Assembly: GCF_046592965.1 (NCBI RefSeq)
Contig: NZ_JBISBV010000001.1
Span: 434,001 to 498,000, forward strand
Reading direction: 5' to 3'
Source: Marivita sp046592965
GTDB lineage: Bacteria > Pseudomonadota > Alphaproteobacteria > Rhodobacterales > Rhodobacteraceae
DNA: 64,000 bases
Shown here: positions 34,318 to 42,487 of the stretch, one piece after another
Layout of the letters: every line of letters begins with the position of its first letter
How positions within the stretch are numbered: position 1 is the stretch's first letter
The notes under the pieces: generated by a model
The model's database searches: none
What the model was told of the DNA's origin: nothing
The model's input: only the letters and a program-made list of their open reading frames with translations
Translations under genes and position numbers: made by a program

Positions 34318-34353
34318 CGCGTTGAATTTTGAGTCTGTGAAAGGGGCGGCGGA

Positions 34354-35379
34354 ATGTGCGATTTGACCGAACGCCTGAAAGCCCAGGCGATTGAAGAGGG
34401 CTTTGCCGCCTGCCGAATATGTCGCCCCTGGGATGTGCCGCATGTGCCATCGCGACTCCACGCCTATCTTGATGCCGGATATCATGGCCAAATGGGGTGG
34501 CTGGCCGAGCGCACGCATTGGCGCGGCGCACCTCATGTTCTCTGGCCCGAGGCCCGTTCGGTGATCGTTCTGGCCGAAAATTACGCACCCGCGCATGATC
34601 CTCTGGCAATCCTCGATCAACCAGAGCAGGCGGCGATCTCGGTTTATGCGCAGAACCGCGATTATCACGATGTCGCCAAGAAACGGTTGAAACGGTTGGC
34701 GCGCTGGTTGATCGCCGAGGCGGGCGGCGAGGTGAAGGTTTTTGTCGATACGGCGCCGGTTCCGGAAAAGGCGCTTGGTCAGGCGGCCGGACTGGGGTGG
34801 CAGGGAAAGCACAGCAATCTGGTGTCGCGTGACCTTGGATCGTGGTTTTTCATCGGGTCGGTGTTCACCACGCTTGATCTGACGCCGGACCCGGCGGAAG
34901 TCGATCATTGCGGATCGTGTCGGGCCTGTCTTGATGTCTGCCCCACCGATGCGTTTCCCGCGCCGTACCAAGTTGATGCGCGCCGGTGCATTTCTTACCT
35001 GACGATCGAGCATCATGGCCCGGTAGATGAGGATTTGCGCGGATTGATGGGCAACCGGATCTATGGTTGCGACGACTGCCTGGCGGTGTGTCCCTGGAAC
35101 AAGTTTGCGTCGCGTGCGTCCGAGATCAAGTATCATGCGCGAGACGATTTGCTGGCACCCAATTTGGCGGATTTGGCGAAGCTGGACGATGCAGCGTTCC
35201 GCGCGCTGTTTTCCGGTTCTCCGGTCAAACGTGTGGGGCGCGGTCGATTTGTGCGCAATGTGCTTTACGCCATAGGCAATTCAGGCTCTGCCCGGTTGCG
35301 CGACGTGGCACGCGATCTGACTGAGGACGAGGATCCAACCGTGGCCGATGCCGCGCGCTGGGCGGTAATGCAGGAGTAA
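34354..35379 (+). CDS. queG: Epoxyqueuosine reductase
   Basis: Cobalamin- and iron-sulfur-dependent enzyme for the last step of queuosine formation in tRNA. The 341-residue protein has the family core (PEKALGQAAGLGWQGKH, about residues 136-152) and two ferredoxin-like [4Fe-4S] motifs, CGSCRACLDVCP and CDDCLAVCPWN. The other queuosine genes are not in the window. hyuA-like GTG starts four bases after the stop, with AGGAG inside the end of queG, so translation is probably coupled. Confidence 0.94.
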   Translation: MCDLTERLKAQAIEEGFAACRICRPWDVPHVPSRLHAYLDAGYHGQMGWLAERTHWRGAPHVLWPEARSVIVLAENYAPAHDPLAILDQPEQAAISVYAQNRDYHDVAKKRLKRLARWLIAEAGGEVKVFVDTAPVPEKALGQAAGLGWQGKHSNLVSRDLGSWFFIGSVFTTLDLTPDPAEVDHCGSCRACLDVCPTDAFPAPYQVDARRCISYLTIEHHGPVDEDLRGLMGNRIYGCDDCLAVCPWNKFASRASEIKYHARDDLLAPNLADLAKLDDAAFRALFSGSPVKRVGRGRFVRNVLYAIGNSGSARLRDVARDLTEDEDPTVADAARWAVMQE

Positions 35380-35383
35380 CGGC

Positions 35384-37393
35384 GTGGCAATCCTGTTGGG
35401 TGTGGACACCGGCGGCACCTATACAGATGCGGTGCTCATGCGCGACGAAGAGGCGGTGATCGCAAGTGCCAAGGCTTTGACAACCCGGCAAGATTTGGCC
35501 TTGGGTGTTGGTGCGGCTGTTCGTCGGGTGCTTGATGTGTCCGGAGTTGCGCCTTGCGACATCGCGTTGGCGTCTTTGTCCACAACCCTCGCCACTAACG
35601 CTCTGGTCGAGGGGCAGGGTGCACGCGTCGCGCTGGTCTATATCGGTTTTTCCGAGCGCGATCTGGACGCGCAGGGACTGGGCGATGCGCTGAACGGCGA
35701 CCCTGTCTTGCTGACTGCTGGCGGCCACTCTCATTCCGGGGCCGAGGTTGCGGCTTTGGATCTTGACGCAATTGCCGCATGGGCCGCGGCGCAGGACGTT
35801 TCGGCGTTTGCCATTGCCGCGCAATTCGGAACGCGCAACCCATCTCATGAATTGGCGGCGCGCGATGCCGTGCGGCTTGCGACAAGCAAGCCGGTCACCT
35901 GTTCACACGAACTGTCGGCAAAACTGGGCGGACCGAAACGGGCGTTGACCGCGGTGCTGAACGCGCGGCTTATCGGTCTGACGCACCGCCTGATCGGACG
36001 CGCGCAAACCGCTTTGCAGGATCTCGGTATTGCCACACCGCTGATGGTGGTGCGCGGTGATGGGGCCTTGATGTCAGCCGCTCAAGCGTTGGAGCGACCC
36101 ATCGAAACAATCCTCAGCGGCCCTGCGGCGTCCATCGTCGGGGCGCGATGGCTGACGCGAACGGACCTCGCGCTTGTTTCAGACATCGGGGGCACAACGA
36201 CGGACATCGCTCTTTTGCGCAACGGGCGGCCAGTGATCGACCCCGACGGCGCACGGGTCGGCCCGCATCGCACCATGGTCGAAGCGGTGGCGATGCACAC
36301 GCATGGGCTGGGTGGCGATAGCGAGGTGCATCTGAACCTTGGCGGATTGGTCGGTACGGTCAGCCTTGGGCCGAAACGTGTGTTGCCAATTGCGTTGATC
36401 GCACATGACGCACCGGACCTTGTGCATCGGACGCTGGACATGCAGCTGGCGCGCGTGACCGCTGGCAAGTTCGACGCGCGATTTGTGCGGCGCGTGGCCG
36501 ATCAGGAGCGCGGACCGCTGCCAGCACGAGCTACAGACTTGCTGACCCGAATTGGGGATGATCTGCAGCCGCTGGGAACTGTGGCGCCCTCGCGGCTGGA
36601 GCTTCAATCCTTGCGGCTGCTGGTGTCGCGCGGTCTGGTGCAGATTGCCGGGGCGACTCCAACGGACGCGCTTCATGTTTCGGGTCAGTTCGCGCGGTGG
36701 GATCGAAGTGCTTCGGAAAAGGCCTTGGCCTTGGTGGCGCGCCATTGCGACGGGGCTGGCAAGCGTTATGCAACAGACGCAGCAGAGATGGCGGCGCGGA
36801 TTATCGACGCCTTGACCCATGCAACAGGTGTGGCGTTGTTGGAAGCGGCTTTCGCGGCCGAGGGGGCGCTCGATCCAGCCGCGATGGCAAACGACGCCTT
36901 GCTTCACCGAGGTTTGCGTGGCGGCGAAGGGTTGGTGCGCATAGACGCTGCGCTCGACGTCCCGGTTGTCGGACTCGGTGCGTCGGCACAAGCGGTCTAT
37001 CCGGCGGTTGGCGATTTCCTCAATTGTGAAACGGTGCTGCCAGATCACGGCGATGTCGCAAATGCGATCGGAGCCGTCACAGGGCGAATCCGGATGGTGC
37101 GGGAAGGGCTGGTGACAGTGATGACCGATGGCCATTTCCGCGCTCATCTGCACGATGCGCCGCAGGATTTCGACACTCTTGAAGCGGCGATGAACGCGAT
37201 GGAGGCACAACTCCGCCGTGATGCGCAAGAGCAGGCCGAAGCCGCGGGTGCACAGACCGTGCATCTGCAAGCCGCGCGAGATATTTCGCAGGCTCAGGTC
37301 GAAAACAAGGCGGTCTTTGTCGAAGCGCGGATCATCGTCGAGGCCACCGGGCGGCCCCGGATTGCGGCTCACGATACGCGGACTGTAGTGTAA
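35384..37393 (+). CDS. Hydantoinase/oxoprolinase A-type protein without a B partner
   Basis: A 669-residue protein of the HyuA family (ATP-dependent 5-oxoprolinase, N-methylhydantoinase A, acetone carboxylase beta). It has the two ASKHA-fold nucleotide-binding stretches, GVDTGGTYTDAVL (about residues 6-18) and SDIGGTTTDIALL (about 266-278). The usual B subunit (HyuB) is absent from both sides; upstream is queG, downstream msrB. Substrate therefore unknown; the protein may act alone or with a distant B subunit. GTG start at 35384 is supported by AGGAG eight bases upstream. Confidence 0.82.
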   Translation: MAILLGVDTGGTYTDAVLMRDEEAVIASAKALTTRQDLALGVGAAVRRVLDVSGVAPCDIALASLSTTLATNALVEGQGARVALVYIGFSERDLDAQGLGDALNGDPVLLTAGGHSHSGAEVAALDLDAIAAWAAAQDVSAFAIAAQFGTRNPSHELAARDAVRLATSKPVTCSHELSAKLGGPKRALTAVLNARLIGLTHRLIGRAQTALQDLGIATPLMVVRGDGALMSAAQALERPIETILSGPAASIVGARWLTRTDLALVSDIGGTTTDIALLRNGRPVIDPDGARVGPHRTMVEAVAMHTHGLGGDSEVHLNLGGLVGTVSLGPKRVLPIALIAHDAPDLVHRTLDMQLARVTAGKFDARFVRRVADQERGPLPARATDLLTRIGDDLQPLGTVAPSRLELQSLRLLVSRGLVQIAGATPTDALHVSGQFARWDRSASEKALALVARHCDGAGKRYATDAAEMAARIIDALTHATGVALLEAAFAAEGALDPAAMANDALLHRGLRGGEGLVRIDAALDVPVVGLGASAQAVYPAVGDFLNCETVLPDHGDVANAIGAVTGRIRMVREGLVTVMTDGHFRAHLHDAPQDFDTLEAAMNAMEAQLRRDAQEQAEAAGAQTVHLQAARDISQAQVENKAVFVEARIIVEATGRPRIAAHDTRTVV

Positions 37394-37457
37394 CATGCCT
37401 TTTCATCGCGTGATTGCGCCCCATTTGTAGTGCTCAAGCGACCAGACAGGAGGCGGT

Positions 37458-37907
37458 ATGGCCAAGTATGAAAAGAACCCGGCAGTGGTTGAAACGCTGA
37501 CGCCGGAACAATTTCGCGTCACGCAGGAAAGTGGCACCGAACGGCCCGGCACGGGCGAATACCTCGATAACAAAGAGCCCGGGATTTACGTCGATATCGT
37601 GAGCGGCGAACCGCTGTTTGCCTCGGGTGACAAGTTCGAATCGGGCTGCGGCTGGCCAAGCTTTACCAAGCCGATCGAACCGGCGCATGTGAACGAATTG
37701 CGCGACATGACACACGGCATGGTGCGCACGGAAGTGCGCTCTACCCACGGGGACAGCCATTTGGGCCATGTGTTTCCCGACGGGCCGCAGGACCGGGGCG
37801 GTCTGCGCTATTGCATCAATTCCGCCAGTCTGCGGTTCATCCATCGCGATGACATGGAGGCCGAGGGCTATGGCGAGTATCTGGATCAAGTGGAGGACGT
37901 GGCATGA
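37458..37907 (+). CDS. msrB: Peptide-methionine (R)-S-oxide reductase
   Basis: Repairs R-methionine sulfoxide in proteins. The 149-residue protein has the catalytic cysteine in RYCINSASLRF and the GCGWPSF motif. The two CxxC zinc motifs of many MsrB proteins are absent, so this is the zinc-free form. AGGAGG precedes the ATG. It overlaps msrA by 4 bp (ATGA), so the two stereospecific repair enzymes are coupled. Confidence 0.95.
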   Translation: MAKYEKNPAVVETLTPEQFRVTQESGTERPGTGEYLDNKEPGIYVDIVSGEPLFASGDKFESGCGWPSFTKPIEPAHVNELRDMTHGMVRTEVRSTHGDSHLGHVFPDGPQDRGGLRYCINSASLRFIHRDDMEAEGYGEYLDQVEDVA

Positions 37908-38410
37908 GTGATCGTGCAGTTTTGGCGGGCGGATGTTTCTGGGGGATGCAGGACTTGATCCGCAAGAAACCCGGAATTCAAAGTACCCGCGTCGGCTATA
38001 CCGGCGGCGATGTCGATAATGCGACGTATCGCAACCACGGCACACATGCCGAGGGGATCGAGATCATCTTCGATCCCGATGTGATCTCGTATCGAGAGAT
38101 CCTGGAGTTCTTTTTCCAGATTCACGATCCGACGACTCTCAACCGTCAGGGCAATGACCGCGGCATGAGCTACCGGTCCGCGATTTACTATGTCGATGAG
38201 GCGCAAAAAGAGTGCGCGCTGGAGACGATTGCCGATGTGAACGCATCGGGTGTCTGGCCGGGCAAGGTCGTGACAGAAGTTGAACCCGTTGGTGCCTTCT
38301 GGGAGGCGGAATCCGAACATCAGGATTATCTGGAGCGGGTTCCAAACGGATATACGTGCCATTTCCCGCGCCCCGACTGGGTTCTGCCAAAGCGAGATGC
38401 GGCCGAATAG
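37904..38410 (+). CDS. msrA: Peptide-methionine (S)-S-oxide reductase
   Basis: Repairs S-methionine sulfoxide. The 168-residue protein has the catalytic cysteine C12 in GGCFWGMQD and the family segments GYTGG and NRQGNDRG-x-YRSAI. It overlaps the end of msrB by 4 bp and probably depends on that overlap for translation. Nothing suggests a signal peptide, so it acts in the cytoplasm. Confidence 0.95.
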   Translation: MSDRAVLAGGCFWGMQDLIRKKPGIQSTRVGYTGGDVDNATYRNHGTHAEGIEIIFDPDVISYREILEFFFQIHDPTTLNRQGNDRGMSYRSAIYYVDEAQKECALETIADVNASGVWPGKVVTEVEPVGAFWEAESEHQDYLERVPNGYTCHFPRPDWVLPKRDAAE

Positions 38411-38430
38411 CGTATAGTGAATGACAATTG

Positions 38431-38454
38431 CGACGGCTGGTCAGACAGCCGTCG
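38431..38454. repeat. Inverted repeat between convergent msrA and plsY
   Basis: CGACGGCTG (38431-38439) and CAGCCGTCG (38446-38454) form a perfect 9-bp stem with a 6-base loop in the 52-bp gap between two convergent gene ends. Neither side has a clear T run, so it is at best an atypical bidirectional terminator. Confidence 0.55.
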
Positions 38455-38462
38455 TGCAACGT

Positions 38463-39074
38463 TCAGGCCTTGGAGCCGCCGATGCGCGGCTCTGTTCCCG
38501 CCCTGAGCCGTTTTATGTTGGCGCGGTGGCGCCACATGATCAATCCGACGAGCACGAGGGTGAGAAAGAATATCTCGCCTTTGCCCAGCAACAGGCACCA
38601 GAGCAGCGACCACAACGCGGCGACGAGGGCGGAAAGGCTGGAAATACGGCTGATTGCGGCTGCGGCGAGCCAGGTGGCGCAAGACAACAACCCCACGGGC
38701 CATGACAGGGCGAGCATGAGGCCGAGGAACGTTGCCACGCCTTTGCCGCCCTTGAACTCGAGCCAGATCGGATAACAATGGCCCAGAAATGCGGCAAGTG
38801 CCGCGACTTGTGCCGCGGCCTCTCCGCCGAGTGCGCGCGCCAGAAGGACAGCAACCGCGCCTTTCGCCCCGTCCAGAACAAGTGTCGCGGCAGCGGTCGA
38901 TTTGCTGCCGGTGCGCAGAACGTTTGTGGCTCCGATATTGCCCGACCCGATCTCGCGCAGATCGCCAAGCCCAAAGGCGCGTGTGAGGATCAGACCGAAC
39001 GGAATTGATCCAAGCCCATAGCCAATCACCGCCCAAAGGGCCAAAACGGCAGGGCTCGAATCGATCATGGGCAT
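38463..39074 (-). CDS. plsY: Glycerol-3-phosphate acyltransferase PlsY
   Basis: Inner-membrane enzyme that transfers the acyl group of acyl-phosphate to glycerol-3-phosphate, the first acylation of phospholipid synthesis. The 203-residue protein has about five hydrophobic segments and the family loops GSGNIGATNV (about residues 43-52) and EFKGGKGVAT. The ATG at 39074 shares one base with the stop of the upstream dihydroorotase-like gene (TGATG), so translation is coupled. It is the last gene of the pyrB operon. Confidence 0.94.
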   Translation of the reverse strand: MPMIDSSPAVLALWAVIGYGLGSIPFGLILTRAFGLGDLREIGSGNIGATNVLRTGSKSTAAATLVLDGAKGAVAVLLARALGGEAAAQVAALAAFLGHCYPIWLEFKGGKGVATFLGLMLALSWPVGLLSCATWLAAAAISRISSLSALVAALWSLLWCLLLGKGEIFFLTLVLVGLIMWRHRANIKRLRAGTEPRIGGSKA

Positions 39075-40369
39075 CAGGCGCTCCGATATACCGAGGTTCC
39101 GTTGACGAAGGTTTGCAAGACTTTACCCTGCAAGCGCGCTCCGTCAAAGGGAGTGTTTTTCGATTTCGACAACAGCTTGAACCGATCAAGCACGATAGGC
39201 TTGTCCGGATCAAACAGCACCAGATCGGCCGGTGCGCCCTTTTCCAGTCGACCACATTCAAGCCCAAGCCGTTTCGCCGGGTTGAGCGATAATGCGCGGA
39301 ACAATGTGGGAAGATCCAGTTCGCCAGAGTGATACAGGCGCAAGAGCACCGGCAGCATGGTTTCCAGACCGACGGCACCGCTGGCGGCCTCTTCGAAGGG
39401 CAGGCGCTTGCTTTCTTCGTCCTGAGGCGTGTGGAACGACCCGATGATGTCGATCAGGCCGGTTCTCACGGCCTCGACCATCGCAACCCGGTCATCCTCG
39501 GCGCGCAAAGGCGGTTTGACTTTGAAGAAGGTCCGATAGTCGGCAATGTCGAATTCGTTGAGTGTCAGGTGGTGCATGGAGATCCCGGCCGTCACATCAA
39601 AGCCGTTGCGCTTGGCGCGGTCCAGCGGCGGCAGTGCGCGCGACGTGGTGATCTGATCTGCGTGGTAGCGCACGCCGGTCATCTCCACCAAGGCTATATC
39701 ACGGTCCAGCCCCATACGCTCGGCCATCGGCGACACCGACGGCAGACCGCGCAACGAGGCGAATTTGCCAGACGTGGTGGCCGCCCCGGCAGACAGTACG
39801 GGGTCTTGCGGATGTCCGACGATCAAAGCGCCCAACGCTCGCGCATACGTCATGGCGCGCGACAGCACCTTGGTGTCGCTGACCACGCGATCGCAATCGG
39901 AAAACGCCACCGCACCGGCATCCATCAGAAAGCCGATCTCGGTCATTTCGCGGCCCAGTCGGCCCTTGGTCAGCGCGGCCATCGGCAAGACATGCACCGG
40001 GGCCGCTTCATTGGCACGCCGGCGGACGAATTCCAGCGTTTCGGGCGTGTCGACAGCGGGTGAGGTGTCAGGGCGGGTGACGATGGTCGTCACGCCGCCC
40101 GCCGCCGCCGCCTGCCCGGCGGAGCCGTAGCTTTCCTTGTGCCGTTCACCGGGTTCGCAAATCTTCACACCGATATCCACGATACCGGGTGCGATGTATT
40201 TCCCTCGCGCATCAATGCGCGCTTCGTCGGGCACGGACTCGGCGCTGATTTCGGGGTCGGGTGTATCGAACACCTCGGCAATCACACCGCCCAATATGAG
40301 GATCGCGCCAAGGGTGACCGTGCGTGATTCGGGATTGACCAATCTGGCGTTGGTGATGAGCGTGGTCAT
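39074..40369 (-). CDS. Dihydroorotase-like protein lacking the metal ligands (PyrX/pDHO type)
   Basis: A 431-residue amidohydrolase-fold protein homologous to type I dihydroorotase. The metal-binding HxH that normally follows the PGxxD strand is replaced by GVK (DIGVK, residues 65-69), and the DHAPH motif reads FHTPQ. Other ligand positions also differ, although MHHLTL is retained. It should therefore not bind the catalytic zinc pair. Such non-catalytic dihydroorotases are known partners required for assembly of some bacterial aspartate carbamoyltransferases, and pyrB is in the same operon. An active pyrC is expected elsewhere. Start overlaps the upstream gene by 4 bp; stop overlaps plsY. Confidence 0.85.
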   Translation of the reverse strand: MTTLITNARLVNPESRTVTLGAILILGGVIAEVFDTPDPEISAESVPDEARIDARGKYIAPGIVDIGVKICEPGERHKESYGSAGQAAAAGGVTTIVTRPDTSPAVDTPETLEFVRRRANEAAPVHVLPMAALTKGRLGREMTEIGFLMDAGAVAFSDCDRVVSDTKVLSRAMTYARALGALIVGHPQDPVLSAGAATTSGKFASLRGLPSVSPMAERMGLDRDIALVEMTGVRYHADQITTSRALPPLDRAKRNGFDVTAGISMHHLTLNEFDIADYRTFFKVKPPLRAEDDRVAMVEAVRTGLIDIIGSFHTPQDEESKRLPFEEAASGAVGLETMLPVLLRLYHSGELDLPTLFRALSLNPAKRLGLECGRLEKGAPADLVLFDPDKPIVLDRFKLLSKSKNTPFDGARLQGKVLQTFVNGTSVYRSA

Positions 40370-40758
40370 GTCGCGTGCTCCGCTCCGCGTGCCTGGTTGA
40401 TCGTTGCGATCACCGCCTGCGGGTCTTCCTGATATTTGATGAGGTGCTTGTCGCCGCTCCGCGTGACCACTTGAACCGCACCGGCAATGGTGCGCAGTTT
40501 GGTGATGTTCTCGAGCGCGGTGGTGCGTTGATAGGGGCCGCTCAGGTTTTTTCTATCCAGAACCCACACTTCGGTCAAAAGTTCGGACGCCATGTACCAG
40601 CCTCGTATCGCGACGGCGGCGAAACCGGCGACCGCGCCGGTCCAGACATGCGGATTTCCCACCAGCCAGAGAACGAGCATCGCACCCGCCATCGCCACAG
40701 CGGCCATCATCGCATGTGTGCGAATATAGGTCGTCTTGTCCGGATGAAATTCTGTCAT
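40366..40758 (-). CDS. Small membrane protein with PH-like C-terminal domain
   Basis: A 130-residue protein with two hydrophobic segments (about residues 17-34 and 39-58) and a C-terminal part of about 65 residues rich in predicted beta strands and ending in a helix. That layout resembles bacterial PH-domain (bPH, YdbS-like) membrane proteins. No specific function is known. It lies between the tail-anchored protein (26 bp gap) and the dihydroorotase-like gene (4-bp overlap), so it belongs to the pyrB operon. The similarity call rests on layout only. Confidence 0.6.
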   Translation of the reverse strand: MTEFHPDKTTYIRTHAMMAAVAMAGAMLVLWLVGNPHVWTGAVAGFAAVAIRGWYMASELLTEVWVLDRKNLSGPYQRTTALENITKLRTIAGAVQVVTRSGDKHLIKYQEDPQAVIATINQARGAEHAT

Positions 40759-40784
40759 GTGGTCTTTCAGGAACGGCTGCGGTG

Positions 40785-41333
40785 TCAGTTGAGGAACAAT
40801 CTGGCGAGGATGATCCCGACCGCCAGCACAGCCAGGATGCTGACAATGAGCCAGACCACCGATCCCTGCTTCTGCGACTGCGGCGCCGCCGTGCCGCCGC
40901 CGACGCCTTTGGCGGAGTCGCTGTGAACAGCAGCACCGCGCGGGGTGGGCTTGGGCTCATTGAATGTGCCGATCCAACGCAGAGGTGCTGAGATGTTCAA
41001 TTCTTGCTCGGTTTGATCAAAGGCTTGTGACGGCAGGATCAGGGCATGTCCGGTCAGCGCATCCAGGCGTGCGCGCATTGACTCGAATTCCGGCCCGTTC
41101 ACGTCATGTGCGCTGCTGAGATATTGCGACAGCGTCATGCCGCCCAATTCGCGGATATCGACCACTTCGACAAAAGATGGGCGCAGCGATTTCGCGCCAA
41201 GCGCGTATTGGACCGGCCATTCTCCGGTGCCCGCTTGCTTGGTGAACCGGCTGATCGCATCGCGTGGCAAATCGATGTGGAACACCCGGATCACCCCGTG
41301 CTCGCTGCTCTTGATCGTCATTGGCGTGCTCAT
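40785..41333 (-). CDS. Tail-anchored protein of unknown function in the pyrB operon
   Basis: I do not recognise a family. The 182-residue product has a soluble N-terminal domain (about residues 1-120), a Gly/Ser/Pro/Gln-rich linker (about 125-157) and one C-terminal hydrophobic segment (about 158-180) with almost nothing after it, i.e. a tail-anchored protein facing the cytoplasm. It starts inside the pyrB stop codon (4-bp ATGA overlap). This suggests equimolar production with aspartate carbamoyltransferase and a role in tethering it; that is inference. Confidence 0.75.
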   Translation of the reverse strand: MSTPMTIKSSEHGVIRVFHIDLPRDAISRFTKQAGTGEWPVQYALGAKSLRPSFVEVVDIRELGGMTLSQYLSSAHDVNGPEFESMRARLDALTGHALILPSQAFDQTEQELNISAPLRWIGTFNEPKPTPRGAAVHSDSAKGVGGGTAAPQSQKQGSVVWLIVSILAVLAVGIILARLFLN

Positions 41334-42292
41334 ACCATCACTCCCTTGTTTTGTGTTGCGCGTCGCTCTTTCAGCGACCGCGCCAGCAAATCCATTGCGG
41401 CCATCCGAACGGCGACGCCCATTTCAACCTGTTCGTGGATAACCGACCGATTGATGTCATCCGCCAATGTGCCGTCAATCTCGACCCCGCGATTCATCGG
41501 TCCAGGATGCATCACGATGGCGTCCTCCTTGGCATGGCCAAGTTTTTCCGCGTCGAGCCCGTAGCGGTGATAATATTCGCGTTCAGAAGGAATGAACCCG
41601 CCATCCATCCGTTCTTTTTGCAGCCGCAGCATCATGACCACGTCCACGTCTTTCAGCCCTTCGCGCATGTCCTCGAACACTTCGACTCCGAATTCGGCAA
41701 TGCCCGAGGGCATCAGCGTCGGCGGGCCGATCAGGCGCACGCGGTTTTCCATCTTGCCCAGCAACATGATATTGGAACGCGCGACGCGGCTGTGGGCGAT
41801 ATCGCCGCAGATGGCGATGGACAGACGGTGCAAACGTCCTTTGGCGCGCCGGATCGTCAGCGCATCCAACAACGCTTGCGTCGGGTGTTCGTGGCGTCCG
41901 TCACCGGCGTTCAGCACGGCGCAATCGACCTTCTGGCTCAGCAGGTCCACCGCGCCGGATTGGGGATGACGCACCACCAGAAGATCGGGGCGCATCGCGT
42001 TGAGGGTGAGCGCCGTATCGACCAGGGTTTCCCCCTTTTTCACCGAGGATGCCTGCATCGCCATATTCATCACGTCCGCGCCCAGACGCTTGCCCGCCAG
42101 TTCGAAACTGGCCTGCGTTCGGGTAGAGTTTTCAAAGAACATGTTGATCTGCGTCAGCCCTGCCAACACGTCGGTGCTGGGCATGCGGGTCCTGTTCCGG
42201 TCAGCGTATTGATCGGCCAGATCAAGAAGCGTGGTGATTTCATCCGGGCGGAGGGGTTCGATCCCGAGAAGATGTCGTTGCGTGAAGATCAT
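41330..42292 (-). CDS. pyrB: Aspartate carbamoyltransferase catalytic subunit
   Basis: Forms carbamoyl-aspartate, the committed step of pyrimidine synthesis. The 320-residue protein has the carbamoyl-phosphate motif STRTQ-x-SFE (about residues 56-64) and HPTQALLD. No pyrI regulatory subunit is nearby; instead the operon carries a metal-ligand-less dihydroorotase homologue, the arrangement of class A-type holoenzymes. First gene of a five-gene minus-strand operon. No clear leader or attenuator was seen in the 195-bp upstream gap. Confidence 0.95.
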   Translation of the reverse strand: MIFTQRHLLGIEPLRPDEITTLLDLADQYADRNRTRMPSTDVLAGLTQINMFFENSTRTQASFELAGKRLGADVMNMAMQASSVKKGETLVDTALTLNAMRPDLLVVRHPQSGAVDLLSQKVDCAVLNAGDGRHEHPTQALLDALTIRRAKGRLHRLSIAICGDIAHSRVARSNIMLLGKMENRVRLIGPPTLMPSGIAEFGVEVFEDMREGLKDVDVVMMLRLQKERMDGGFIPSEREYYHRYGLDAEKLGHAKEDAIVMHPGPMNRGVEIDGTLADDINRSVIHEQVEMGVAVRMAAMDLLARSLKERRATQNKGVMV

Positions 42293-42390
42293 ATTTCGGT
42301 CCCGGAGCCAAGCCTTTGCCTTATAGGCGCTCGGTCAGGCACCAGCAAGCGGCGTGAGGTCTGTCGGCGATGTTTCCCCTGTATCAGTCT

Positions 42391-42402
42391 ACTACATGTA
42401 GT
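42391..42402. promoter_or_regulatory. 12-bp perfect palindrome in the pyrB/lipoprotein divergent gap
   Basis: ACTACATGTAGT reads the same on both strands, about 100 bp upstream of pyrB and 86 bp upstream of the lipoprotein gene. It could be the site of a dimeric regulator. I know no matching consensus. Confidence 0.35.
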
Positions 42403-42432
42403 GATTTTTCTAAAATTTTACTCTCCATATGG

Positions 42433-42462
42433 TTGACTTCATTTCTCGCTCACGGGTAGGTG
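42433..42462 (+). promoter_or_regulatory. Possible promoter of the lipoprotein gene
   Basis: TTGACT (42433-42438) is a good -35 match. With an 18-bp spacer the -10 would be TAGGTG (42457-42462), a poor match. It lies 26 bp before the start codon, with a purine-rich ribosome site (GGGGAAAA) between. Confidence 0.35.
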
Positions 42463-42487
42463 AAGATGCTAAATCTGCGGGGAAAAT

